DNA from: a virus
Length of the DNA: 25,515 nt
IMG/VR virus record: IMGVR_UViG_3300027878_000015
Coordinates: 1-25,515 of that record
Strand: one strand, 5' to 3'
The notes beneath the pieces were generated by a model. That model was not told where the DNA came from. It worked only from the letters and a program-made list of their open reading frames with translations, and made no database searches. Both the position numbers and the translations under genes were made by a program. Shown here in pieces: positions 16,513 to 23,238 of the stretch; position 1 is the stretch's first letter, and each line of letters opens with the position of its first letter.

Positions 16513-16940
16513 TGCTTTTTATCCGTTTTATCCGTTTTGTCCGAGAGAAGAACGCATCGCGAGCAGCCGGAGCAGCGCGAGCAGTTCGAGCATCGCCTAC
16601 AGTCATAACAACAATCACAGCCGTGGCAATCCACACAGCCGGAGCAACCCACACAGCGGGTGCAGCGCGAGCAGTTCGAGCATCGCCTACAGGCATAACA
16701 ACAATCACAGCCGGAGCAACCCAACAAGCATTCCAAACAGTTCAAACAGCCGGAGCAATCCACACAGTCGTGGCAACCCACACAGTCGGTGCAACCCACA
16801 CAGCGGGTGCAGCAATCACAGTTCACGCAGTCCGAGCAGTTTTTAAGAGTCTCTAATGCCGCTCTTGCCTTTTCTTCCGTGCCGAAATACTCAATAGATG
16901 CGCTATTGTTATTCGCGTCAGTTATCGTTTGGGTTTTCAT
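16509..16940 (-). CDS. Cysteine-triplet repeat protein
   Basis: 143 residues, ATG at 16940 with AAGGA five bases upstream. Residues 1-34 are an ordinary globular-looking head (SIEYFGTEEKARAALETLKN). Residues ~35-130 have Cys at almost every third place (35 Cys), e.g. CVGCTDCVGCHDCVDC, with three CDCC units that keep the register and one four-residue step (CLLGC). The x positions are polar (S, D, R, N, G, T, V). The end is charged (SDKTDKTDKKQ). No signal peptide, so it is cytoplasmic. The regular pattern argues for a solenoid with a Cys ladder or for multinuclear metal or Fe-S binding; neither can be decided. It forms an operon with the RHH gene. The + strand frames here are low-complexity shadows. 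Confidence 0.8.
   Translation of the reverse strand: MKTQTITDANNNSASIEYFGTEEKARAALETLKNCSDCVNCDCCTRCVGCTDCVGCHDCVDCSGCLNCLECLLGCSGCDCCYACRRCSNCSRCTRCVGCSGCVDCHGCDCCYDCRRCSNCSRCSGCSRCVLLSDKTDKTDKKQ
16572..16623. repeat. Internal 52-bp repeat of the Cys-rich gene, copy A
   Basis: Same sequence as 16662-16713 with one mismatch (T at 16603, G at 16693), offset by exactly 90 bases (30 codons). It encodes a CCY(D/A)CRRCSNCSRC unit and shows that the gene has grown or changed by in-frame duplication. Confidence 0.85.
16662..16713. repeat. Internal 52-bp repeat of the Cys-rich gene, copy B
   Basis: Second copy of the 52-bp unit described at 16572-16623, in the same frame. Confidence 0.85.
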
Positions 16941-16972
16941 AATTTTCCTTTATAGCTCACTCTCTACAACTA

Positions 16973-17001
16973 AGAGTATCACAACCGTGATACTGGTGCA
17001 A
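16973..17001 (-). promoter_or_regulatory. Promoter with embedded palindromic operator for the Cys-rich/RHH operon
   Basis: On the - strand TTGCAC (17001-16996) and TACTCT (16978-16973) are spaced by exactly 17 bases. The spacer is filled by a perfect palindrome AGTATCAC-aacc-GTGATACT (16975-16994) that also covers part of the -10. A protein bound there would block RNA polymerase. The start codon follows 33 bases downstream of the -10 with AAGGA before it. The RHH protein of the same operon is the likely ligand (inference). Confidence 0.65.
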
Positions 17002-17010
17002 GTAATCTAA

Positions 17011-17124
17011 TCATTTATTATTAGGTAGTGGATTCAAGGGGTTAGGCGATTCCCATAGCCTCATGGCGTCTCGTAGCTCGTCCTCTCGATAGCAGCCGTC
17101 AGCCTGTCTGACGATTTTGAACAT
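17011..17124 (-). CDS. Possible short ORF or 3' relic of a small gene
   Basis: An open - strand frame reads MFKIVRQADGCYREDELRDA and on to NPLPNNK before TGA at 17011. From ATG 17124 it has 37 residues; the frame is open further upstream to a TAA near 17184 (ATQERERFAAER before the Met) but offers no ATG, GTG or TTG there. The composition is protein-like, yet no ribosome site precedes the ATG. It may be the tail of a gene whose front was lost when the upstream repeat copy arrived. It lies just upstream of the operator. Confidence 0.35.
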   Translation of the reverse strand: MFKIVRQADGCYREDELRDAMRLWESPNPLNPLPNNK

Positions 17125-17151
17125 CCTTTCAGCTGCGAATCTTTCTCGCTC

Positions 17152-17186
17152 TTGAGTAGCTAAAGCTAGGAGATTTATGGCGATTT
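17152..17186. repeat. Hairpin element copy 2
   Basis: TAGC-TAAA-GCTA (17157-17168) followed by GGAGATTTATGGCGATTT (17169-17186). Compared with copy 1 (TGCC-TAAA-GGCA, then GGGGATTTACGGCGATTT) the loop and tail are conserved, while the stem differs on both sides in a pairing-preserving way. On the - strand both copies carry AAATCGCC(A/G)TAAATC, so the end of the RHH gene (KSP-stop) is part of the repeated unit. Confidence 0.55.
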
Positions 17187-17220
17187 AGTTAATATCATAG
17201 CAGAGGGGAGGAAAAATGTT

Positions 17221-17535
17221 ATGGAAATGGATAAGTACGGGGAACATCTCACTCCTGCAAAAATTTTAGAGTTGCTACAATGTCGCAACGAGACAAGGCA
17301 AATCCTAAAAGATCAGCGCAACGAGATATTCACCGAGTTGTGGCTCTACTACCATCGCCAATTCACAGCCGCACAGTATGAACGCGACACAACAGGGGAA
17401 CAAAAATTAAAACAAGAATCGTTTGGGCCAGATGCTCAAAAAGTACGAATAGAGTACAGAGGATCTACAATCACGCTTGATAGTACGGACGAGAAAGGAA
17501 TAGAAAGAATCCTTAAAATTATAAAGGACGCATAA
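17221..17535 (+). CDS. Hypothetical protein
   Basis: 104 residues; ATG 17221 lies about 9 bases after GGGGAGG. Helical, charged N-terminal two thirds (EHLTPAKILELLQCRNETRQ, then QRNEIFTELWLYYHRQFTAA), followed by two strands and a helix (VRIEYRGSTITLDS, IERILKIIKDA). No known family recognised. Together with the next gene it forms a small + strand pair placed between the Cys-rich operon and the modification island. Confidence 0.6.
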   Translation: MEMDKYGEHLTPAKILELLQCRNETRQILKDQRNEIFTELWLYYHRQFTAAQYERDTTGEQKLKQESFGPDAQKVRIEYRGSTITLDSTDEKGIERILKIIKDA

Positions 17536-17571
17536 TGATACAACGTACAATTATGGAGGAGTTACGCTAGC

Positions 17572-17793
17572 ATGGGAACAATAGACCTAGAAGATTCGCA
17601 CATTGAAGACATGACCGTTGAACAATTTATATCAGCGGTGGTAGACCTTGAGCCAGCTCTTAGACTGGTGGAAGTTTTACTTAAAACTCAAGTTGCTCTT
17701 GAGCAAGCCCTTAAGCGCATAGACCAAAAGGACGCACTGTTGAAGCTTATAGTAGGGGAGCGCGACGCTGCCATTGCACGAAATAAAGTTTGA
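17572..17793 (+). CDS. Small helical hypothetical protein
   Basis: 73 residues with a strong GGAGGAG site 10 bases before ATG. Acidic first part (IDLEDSHIEDMTVEQFISAV), then a long helix with coiled-coil character (LVEVLLKTQVALEQALKRID, QKDALLKLIVGERDAAIARN). No membrane segment. Function unknown. The 70 bases after it (17794-17862), up to the inverted repeat, hold no gene that I can see. Confidence 0.6.
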   Translation: MGTIDLEDSHIEDMTVEQFISAVVDLEPALRLVEVLLKTQVALEQALKRIDQKDALLKLIVGERDAAIARNKV

Positions 17794-17862
17794 CACTTGA
17801 TTTCTATTGCCGCCGCGCCATGCCACACTCTGCCGGAGTTGTAACCATTCTAAGAGACTTGA

Positions 17863-17887
17863 CTGTCCACTAAAAGGGATCGATCCA
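17863..17887. repeat. 25-bp inverted repeat, left end of the modification island
   Basis: CTGTCCACTAAAAGGG... ending in the palindrome GGATCGATCC plus A. It is the exact reverse complement of 21924-21948; the match stops on the inner side at 17888. No target duplication is seen just outside the two copies. A TGA at 17860-17862 directly precedes it in the frame of the methyltransferase. Confidence 0.9.
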
Positions 17888-18996
17888 TAGACGACAATTC
17901 TAATCCCGAAACTGATTGGGACTTTCCACGGTCTGGGACTGCTCGTTCTCTGCACTCAATTCATCCATATCCTGCTAAATTTATTAGTGAGATCCCCGCC
18001 GCGCTAATCAAAAAGCTTGGAATTGCGCCAAAATCAATCCTGCTGGATCCATTTTGCGGATCGGGAGTTACCTTAGTTGAGGCGCAGAGAGCTGGGATAG
18101 AAAGTATCGGAATTGATCTAAACCCGATTGCTTGTCTGATCTCGCGTGTCAAAACAAGCAACTTACCTAAGGAATTTTTGAGCATTGCTGAACTTGTTGT
18201 TATCTCTGCTAAGAAAAATAAGAAGGTAACATCGAGGGAAATTCCAAATGTTGATCATTGGTTTTTACCAGAGGTCCAGGCAGCTTTGCATGCTTTGATT
18301 GCCGAGATTGAGGATCTTGAGCCTGGTAACGTTCAAGATGCATTAAAGCTCGCTTTTTCTTCTATCGTTGTTCGAACATCAAACCAAGACAGCGATACCC
18401 GCTATGCCGCCGTTTTAAAGCACGTATCCTTTGATAGTGTATTCAAACATTTTTTAAATGCATGCAGGCAGTTTCGAGTACATCTAGGTGAAAAGGGGTT
18501 GCCGCCAAAAGTGATTATCTTTTGTACTGATTCACTTAAAGCTGATAGCGTCCTTACGAATCAAAAAATAGGATTGGTCATTACGTCTCCTCCGTATCCT
18601 AACGCCTATGAATATTGGCTTTATCACAAGTATAGAATGTGGTGGCTAGGGTTAAATCCACTTGCTGTCAAAGCCAACGAGATTGGCGCGCGGTCGCATT
18701 TTTTTAAAAAGAATCGGCATACTGCGTCAAAGTTTAATGAGCAAATGCGGGCGTTGATTTCAGCAATCACACCGTTCACTGACATAACTTGCAAATGGGG
18801 AATAGTAATTGGACCATCGAAAATTCACGGCGAAGTAGTTGATAATGGTACCATAATTGTTGAAGAAGCCGAGAAGCTGGGATGGAAATTAGTTGAGCGT
18901 ATAGAGCGAGAGATCCTCGCTTCTCGTAAAGCCTTCAACTTGTCTCATGCTCGTATCAAGCAAGAATCAATATTGGTTTTAGAGAAGGTCGCATGA
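17863..18996 (+). pseudogene. N4-cytosine-type DNA methyltransferase lacking a start codon
   Basis: The frame is open from 17863 to TGA 18994-18996 (377 codons) and contains HPYPAKF near the N-terminus, SAM-binding motif I DPFCGSG (18046-18066) and catalytic motif TSPPYPNAYEYW (from 18583), the TSPPY form typical of N4-cytosine enzymes. No ATG, GTG or TTG exists before the TTG at 18178, which is downstream of motif I, so a product from there would lack the SAM site. The 5' end therefore seems cut at the inverted repeat, with perhaps only a few residues lost (DWDF...HPYPAKF is near the start in relatives). Start at CTG 17863 or another rare codon cannot be excluded. The stop overlaps a small ORF (ATGA). 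Confidence 0.75.
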
Positions 18997-19028
18997 AGAA
19001 CGAACGTCCAAAAATTTCAGAACTCTTT
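18993..19028 (+). pseudogene. Relic of an ORF coupled to the methyltransferase
   Basis: ATG 18993 overlaps the methyltransferase stop (ATGA) and reads [12 protein letters not shown], then runs into the hsdS 3' end at 19029. In the second copy of the 27-bp repeat the same frame goes on as [18 protein letters not shown] and stops at TAG 22002-22004. Joining the two outer parts would give a 21-residue peptide. Position directly after an N4 methyltransferase suggests the start of a lost restriction endonuclease gene (inference). Confidence 0.4.
19002..19028. repeat. 27-bp direct repeat flanking hsdS-hsdM, copy 1
   Basis: GAACGTCCAAAAATTTCAG plus AACTCTTT, identical to 21948-21974 with different bases on both sides (C before and C after here; A and G there). 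It separates AT-balanced phage-like DNA from the GC-rich hsd segment. Confidence 0.95.
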
Positions 19029-19033
19029 CTTGT

Positions 19034-20293
19034 TCATGCCGCCCCCTGCGCGAAAGAACTACCTTCCTTCAACCGCACTTCCCCGCTCATGAGTTTGAGT
19101 AGCAGCAGATCGCGAAGTGCGGAGAGAGTGCGATTTTCCTGCTTATTGGCCTCTACGCGATCCATATAAGGTGCAGTAAGCTGAAAGAAGATAGTGGCTA
19201 TAGCTTCGGAGGCGATGATCAACTCCGTTGCAGCGACGATTTCCGGTCGAACCGCAGGATAGGCCGCCCCGTCAGCTAAATGCGACAGTCGCTCGATATT
19301 TTCAGGAGATGTGGCCGCATAATAGAGGATCTCGCGGAAATGGGGCTGCTTGGGACGAAGGACCGCGAAGCCTGTGCTTCCCGTCAACCCCTCGCGTCCT
19401 ATGGGCGCAAAAGAGCCGTTGCCGGGACGGACAGTTCCTATGATGGTGTCGCCCGACCGCAATATGCGCCGCGCTCGGCTAGGTGCTTTATCCCAATCGT
19501 AATGAACCGTGCTTTCGATCATGCCCCATTTCGTGTTCGCCAAGTCCACATAATCAACGGATTCTGGACAGGAAGCAGCGGACCAACTCTCTGGGTTCAC
19601 GGTAGCTATGCTTCCCAATGTGCCGCGCGCCCACCCCATCGGCTTGTCGTCATCATCCAGCTTGTCCGGAAACAACGCCGCGATATCGGGGGCAAGGCCG
19701 GGGGGCTGGCGGCCTTCGGCCTTGGCGCGCACCGGCCCAAAATCGACAAACCAATCCTTGAATATCGCCCGCGCCATTCCCTCCAGCGTCTCATTCATCC
19801 GCCGGTTTAGGTCGATCTTATCATCGAGCGCGCCGAGAACGGAGGCAAGCGCGCTCTGCGTTTCGCCATCAATATCGGGTATAGGAATGTCGGCAAGTTG
19901 TGCGGCCGCCACATTTGGAAAAGTTGAACCGGTAGCGGCTTGGAGCAATCCCGCAAGCTGACTTTCTATGGCAGCTCTAACAAACGGCTGAAGATGCTTG
20001 CTGCGCTTGTGCCTGATGGCGGCAATGCCCCGTCCGATAGCGTATTCCTGATCAGCCCAATTCATGCGTCCCGTGGTTGAGCCACGCACGCAAAATAGAA
20101 GATCGCCTTTCTGCGCGCGCTTGCGAACATCCGTTGTAAATTGGACCGGAGTAGGATGCCGAGGGCCGAACTCAGTAGGACCATTGAGAAGAGGCGTTCC
20201 CTCCCCAACCAAATTGCATGACTCACCAGGCGGCGATTGCCCCATCACAATCTGAGCTATATCGCCAAGCCTAAGCTCTTCGCACTCATCCAT
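19034..20293 (-). CDS. hsdS: Type I restriction-modification specificity subunit
   Basis: 419 residues from ATG 20293, which overlaps the hsdM stop by 8 bases; a longer frame to 20353 lies within hsdM. Two target-recognition domains can be seen: the first at ~5-160 ([20 protein letters not shown]), a central conserved helix region ~165-200 ([20 protein letters not shown]), the second at ~225-360 ([20 protein letters not shown]), and the C-terminal conserved repeat ([19 protein letters not shown]). HsdS sets the sequence recognised by the HsdM2HsdS methylase. It looks full length. GC-rich, unlike the phage genes. No hsdR follows; the segment ends 5 bases after the stop at the direct repeat. 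Confidence 0.9.
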   Translation of the reverse strand: MDECEELRLGDIAQIVMGQSPPGESCNLVGEGTPLLNGPTEFGPRHPTPVQFTTDVRKRAQKGDLLFCVRGSTTGRMNWADQEYAIGRGIAAIRHKRSKHLQPFVRAAIESQLAGLLQAATGSTFPNVAAAQLADIPIPDIDGETQSALASVLGALDDKIDLNRRMNETLEGMARAIFKDWFVDFGPVRAKAEGRQPPGLAPDIAALFPDKLDDDDKPMGWARGTLGSIATVNPESWSAASCPESVDYVDLANTKWGMIESTVHYDWDKAPSRARRILRSGDTIIGTVRPGNGSFAPIGREGLTGSTGFAVLRPKQPHFREILYYAATSPENIERLSHLADGAAYPAVRPEIVAATELIIASEAIATIFFQLTAPYMDRVEANKQENRTLSALRDLLLLKLMSGEVRLKEGSSFAQGAA

Positions 20294-21869
20294 CGAAGAA
20301 CACCCCCGTGAGCTTCGCGCGAATTGTTCTGGTGAAGGTTTCTCCTTCTTCAAACTGGGCTTCTAGTTTGGCCTTCAGCGCCGAGAATCGCTCTCCAAAT
20401 GGTGCGTCATCATCGTCTGCGTCCGCCGCACCCACATACCGCCCTGGCGTAAGCACGAAATTATGGCCGCGCACTACCTCCAGCTTCGCCGATTTGCAGA
20501 ATCCCGGTTCGTCGGCATAAGGCCTGACGCCTTCCTCACCCCGCCAAGCGTGATAGCAATCCGCTATCTTCTTGATATCCGCCTCGCCGAACTCTCGCCG
20601 CGTCCGATCGACCAAGCGGCCAAGCTTGCGCGCATCAATGAACAGAATCTCCCCACGACGATCGCGCCACTGGCCGCCGGGATTCTTATTCCGCGCCAGG
20701 AACCACAAACAGGCCGGTATCTGGGTTGAATAGAAAAGCTGGCCCGGCAGCGCGATCATGCAATCGACGACATCGCCTTCCACCATCGCTTTGCGGATGG
20801 TGTCTTCGCCGCTCTGCATCGAAGACATCGACCCATTCGCCAACACCACCCCCGCAGTGCCGTTCGGGGCCAGATGCCACAGAATATGTTGCAGCCAGCC
20901 GTAATTCGCATTGCCGACCGGCGGTACGCCGTATTGCCAGCGCGCATCTTCGCGCAGTCGCTCCCCGCCCCAGTCCGAAATATTGAACGGCGGATTCGCC
21001 ATGATGAAATCGAAGCGCAAATCCTTCAGCTCGTCCTTGTGAAAACTGCCCTCGTTGTTCCAGCGGATATCCGCCTCGATCCCACGAACGGCCAGATTCA
21101 TCTTCGCCAGCCGCCAGGTGGTATAATTGCTCTCCTGCCCGTAAATCGCGATATCGCCGATCCGCCCGCCATGTTCCGTCAGGAACTTCTCGGACTGGAT
21201 GAACATCCCGCCCGACCCGCAGCACGGGTCATAGACGCGCCCCTTGACGCCCCGCGCCGGATCCGGCAACGGCTCCAGCATCTCGACCAGCACCCGCACC
21301 ACAGAACGCGGCGTATAGAACTCTCCGCCCCTTCGGCCTTCCGCTCCGGCGAAGCCCGCCAGAAAATACTCATAGACCCGGCCCAGAATGTCCTTGGCCT
21401 CGCCCTTCGTCTCATGCATCGCAATCTTGCTGAACAGATCGATAAGCTCGCCGATCATGACCGAGTTCAGCGCGGGCCGCCCGTAATCCTTCGGCAGAAC
21501 ACCTTTCAGCGAAGGGTTCTCCGCCTCGATCGCCAGCATCGCCTCATCGACCATCTTGCCGATCGTTGGTTGCCGGGCGTTGTCTTGCAGATGCTTCCAT
21601 CGCGCCGTCAGTGGAACCCAGAACACATTGACCGCTTTGTATTCGTCGCGGTCTTCGGCCGAAGCGGCGTCGTCAGCTGCTAATTCATTATGCTTCGCCT
21701 CGAAGGCGTCGGAAATGTATTTCAGGAACACTAGCCCCAGGGCGACATGCTTATATTCCGAAGGCTCCAGATTCCCGCGCAGCTTGTCCGCCACCAGGAA
21801 CAGCTCCCCCTCGAATCCGACATTGGACCCGTTGCCGTTCTTCGCCCCGTTGCTTTTGCCTCGCGCCAT
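20286..21869 (-). CDS. hsdM: Type I restriction-modification methyltransferase subunit
   Basis: 527 residues from ATG 21869 with an AAGGAAGGAAG site upstream; the TTG two codons earlier is less likely. It has the helical HsdM N-terminal domain ([20 protein letters not shown]), SAM motif [11 protein letters not shown] at ~214-223 and catalytic NPPF at ~292-295 ([14 protein letters not shown]), as in N6-adenine type I enzymes. With HsdS it would protect its target sites. hsdM and hsdS overlap and form an operon. Strongly GC-rich with proteobacterial codon use. The absence of hsdR means modification without restriction, or that the cluster was truncated by the join. Confidence 0.93.
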   Translation of the reverse strand: MARGKSNGAKNGNGSNVGFEGELFLVADKLRGNLEPSEYKHVALGLVFLKYISDAFEAKHNELAADDAASAEDRDEYKAVNVFWVPLTARWKHLQDNARQPTIGKMVDEAMLAIEAENPSLKGVLPKDYGRPALNSVMIGELIDLFSKIAMHETKGEAKDILGRVYEYFLAGFAGAEGRRGGEFYTPRSVVRVLVEMLEPLPDPARGVKGRVYDPCCGSGGMFIQSEKFLTEHGGRIGDIAIYGQESNYTTWRLAKMNLAVRGIEADIRWNNEGSFHKDELKDLRFDFIMANPPFNISDWGGERLREDARWQYGVPPVGNANYGWLQHILWHLAPNGTAGVVLANGSMSSMQSGEDTIRKAMVEGDVVDCMIALPGQLFYSTQIPACLWFLARNKNPGGQWRDRRGEILFIDARKLGRLVDRTRREFGEADIKKIADCYHAWRGEEGVRPYADEPGFCKSAKLEVVRGHNFVLTPGRYVGAADADDDDAPFGERFSALKAKLEAQFEEGETFTRTIRAKLTGVFFDG

Positions 21870-21923
21870 AGTCAATCTTCCTTCCTTGGTCCCATTTTCA
21901 GCGCCAGCAACCGCCCATCGCGC

Positions 21924-21948
21924 TGGATCGATCCCTTTTAGTGGACAG
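21924..21948. repeat. 25-bp inverted repeat, right end of the modification island
   Basis: Reverse complement of 17863-17887. It lies 55 bases upstream of the hsdM start and abuts (sharing one base) the second copy of the 27-bp direct repeat, so the island edge and the repeat edge coincide exactly. Confidence 0.9.
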
Positions 21949-21974
21949 AACGTCCAAAAATTTCAGAACTCTTT
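21948..21974. repeat. 27-bp direct repeat flanking hsdS-hsdM, copy 2
   Basis: Identical to 19002-19028. Downstream the sequence returns to phage-like composition; the frame of the relic ORF stays open to 22004. Confidence 0.95.
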
Positions 21975-22084
21975 GAGATTCCCTCGTATGACCTATTCAG
22001 TTAGTCCCACCTCTTAAACCTTCACTTTGTAGGTATCACGTTAGTTGTTCAGCAAGATGATTTCCTAGAATGGTTCCAAGAAGT

Positions 22085-22133
22085 GGAGGAACTGCATTTT
22101 CGATGCACGTCCTCCGGTGGAGACTATAGTCTC
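22085..22133. other. Tandem stem-loops, possible structured RNA or terminator
   Basis: First stem GGAGGA (22085-22090) / TCCTCC (22110-22115) with an inner stem TGCAT / ATGCA and loop TTTCG; then a perfect 14-base palindrome GAGACTATAGTCTC (22120-22133). They lie directly 3' of the small membrane protein gene on the - strand. No T-run follows on either strand, so an ordinary intrinsic terminator is not clearly shown. The rest of 22005-22141 shows nothing more. Confidence 0.5.
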
Positions 22134-22141
22134 ATGGACTG

Positions 22142-22255
22142 TTAGCCGTGCGCGGCAAAGTAGATTTTGATTATGGCGGCAACAGTCGCGCCGATTGATA
22201 GTATACACCAGAATGCTTGTACTAGGCCGCTCATGGACATTCCTTCGCGTGCCAT
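22142..22255 (-). CDS. Tiny single-span membrane protein
   Basis: 37 residues. ATG 22255 is preceded by a strong GGGAGGG site at normal distance. The sequence has a short polar start (MAREGMSMSG) and one hydrophobic stretch (LVQAFWCILSIGATVAAIIK) ending in IYFAAHG, a typical small inner-membrane protein. No family recognised; phage early regions often carry such peptides. Located on the early strand with the methyltransferase and recT. Confidence 0.6.
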   Translation of the reverse strand: MAREGMSMSGLVQAFWCILSIGATVAAIIKIYFAAHG

Positions 22256-22278
22256 ACTGTTACCCTCCCAACTTGTAT

Positions 22279-22497
22279 TTAGTCTCGGTGCTTTTTAGGA
22301 AAAAGCAATTCTTTGAGCCTATAGAGTCCAAAGGGCTTTAAGATTAAATCGTCATAGCATTGGCGGAGCGTGATGGGAGATTTCAACTCAGGCTCAGATT
22401 GTGGTGTGTGAAACTCCGAAGGCTGTACAACGGTGTGCCACAAAGTTTTATACCTCACAGACTTGTCGTTCGGATCTTTATTCGGAATTGGTTGCAT
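22279..22497 (-). CDS. Hypothetical protein
   Basis: 72 residues, ATG 22497 with TAAGGA upstream. Polar, proline-rich first half (MQPIPNKDPNDKSVRYKTLW), then PITLRQCYDDLILKPFGLYR and a basic end. No recognised family, no membrane segment. It follows the methyltransferase gene by 17 bases and is likely in the same operon. Confidence 0.5.
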   Translation of the reverse strand: MQPIPNKDPNDKSVRYKTLWHTVVQPSEFHTPQSEPELKSPITLRQCYDDLILKPFGLYRLKELLFPKKHRD

Positions 22498-22514
22498 GTT
22501 TCCTTAATGTTCAA

Positions 22515-23234
22515 TTAAATAAAAATTGTTGTTGTGCTCTTCGTAAGCGATGTCACAGCACTCTTAAACAGACCCTCTTGCGCTAATCGTTTTACTGCAA
22601 TTTCGCAGTATTTTTCTTCCCTCTCAATTCCTATCGACATTTTTCCCAAATCTTTTGCGGCTCTGAGTGTGGTCCCCACTCCCATGTACGGATCTATAAC
22701 TGTCAAGATCGTTTTTTTCATTTTCTCCTCCGCTCGATCTATGCACCACCTCATTAGATATTGAGGTTTTTGGGCGGGATGATATCTGGCTTCCTTGATT
22801 TTTTGCCGGAAGCCGTTCCACAACCAGTGTAATATGCGCACTGCTCCGGGGAGGTTAGTCCAAGCCAACTCGCAATCCGCAAAGTGTGAGGGGCCGTTTT
22901 GCTTGTCCCACACTAACCAACAACTCGATGCGGGGAGTAGATCCGCGTAGTAATTGCCTCCAAAAATGATCGCGTTATCCGCTGCCGCAACTGTTAGCGC
23001 GAGTAGGCTAGGGGATACTCTCTCGTTATCCCAAGTGAGGTCTTCTCCGTAATCTCTTTTCTGTGCTTGTGCTTTTTTTCTCTCTCCTCCCCTTTTGGTT
23101 TTTACTAACCCGATCCCGATGCCGTACGGCGGATCGGTTAATACCAGATCACACTTAGGTAACTGAGGTAGGAGATCCGAGCTATCTCCGTGGTAGATTG
23201 TGCACATATTATCCTGATAATACGGTACTAACAT
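22515..23234 (-). CDS. Phage-type DNA methyltransferase (motif IV before motif I)
   Basis: 239 residues from ATG 23234, 4 bases after the upstream stop; longer starts would overlap that gene. Catalytic motif DPPYG is at residues 34-38 (LVLTDPPYGIGIG), and SAM motif I comes late as DPYMGVGTT at ~181-189, followed by GIEREEKYCEIAVKRL. This is the order of the beta class of amino-methyltransferases (N6A or N4C). CELAWTNLPGAVRIL and KPQYLMRWCIDRA in between are usual in phage enzymes. It probably modifies phage DNA to escape host restriction. It looks intact, unlike the enzyme at 17.9 kb. Confidence 0.88.
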   Translation of the reverse strand: MLVPYYQDNMCTIYHGDSSDLLPQLPKCDLVLTDPPYGIGIGLVKTKRGGERKKAQAQKRDYGEDLTWDNERVSPSLLALTVAAADNAIIFGGNYYADLLPASSCWLVWDKQNGPSHFADCELAWTNLPGAVRILHWLWNGFRQKIKEARYHPAQKPQYLMRWCIDRAEEKMKKTILTVIDPYMGVGTTLRAAKDLGKMSIGIEREEKYCEIAVKRLAQEGLFKSAVTSLTKSTTTIFI

Positions 23235-23238
23235 TTTA

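Noticed and set aside
16561-16850. Short regularly spaced repeats that could suggest a CRISPR array
   Set aside because: The period is 3 codons-based and the whole stretch is an open frame; no constant repeat with unique spacers exists.
16476-16856. Long + strand frame rich in repeated Ala/Thr/Arg motifs (AGATHTAGAARAVRAS)
   Set aside because: It is the antisense shadow of the Cys-triplet gene; the - strand frame has a ribosome site, promoter and a coupled partner gene.
18178-18996. Methyltransferase annotated as starting at TTG 18178
   Set aside because: This start removes HPYPAKF and the DPFCGSG SAM motif, which are encoded in the same open frame upstream.
20686-21683. Several long frames on both strands in the hsdM region
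   Set aside because: GC-rich DNA gives long shadow frames; only the - strand hsdM frame has SAM and NPPF motifs and a ribosome site.
17863-21948. Island read as a classical insertion sequence
   Set aside because: There is no transposase and no target-site duplication directly outside the inverted repeats.
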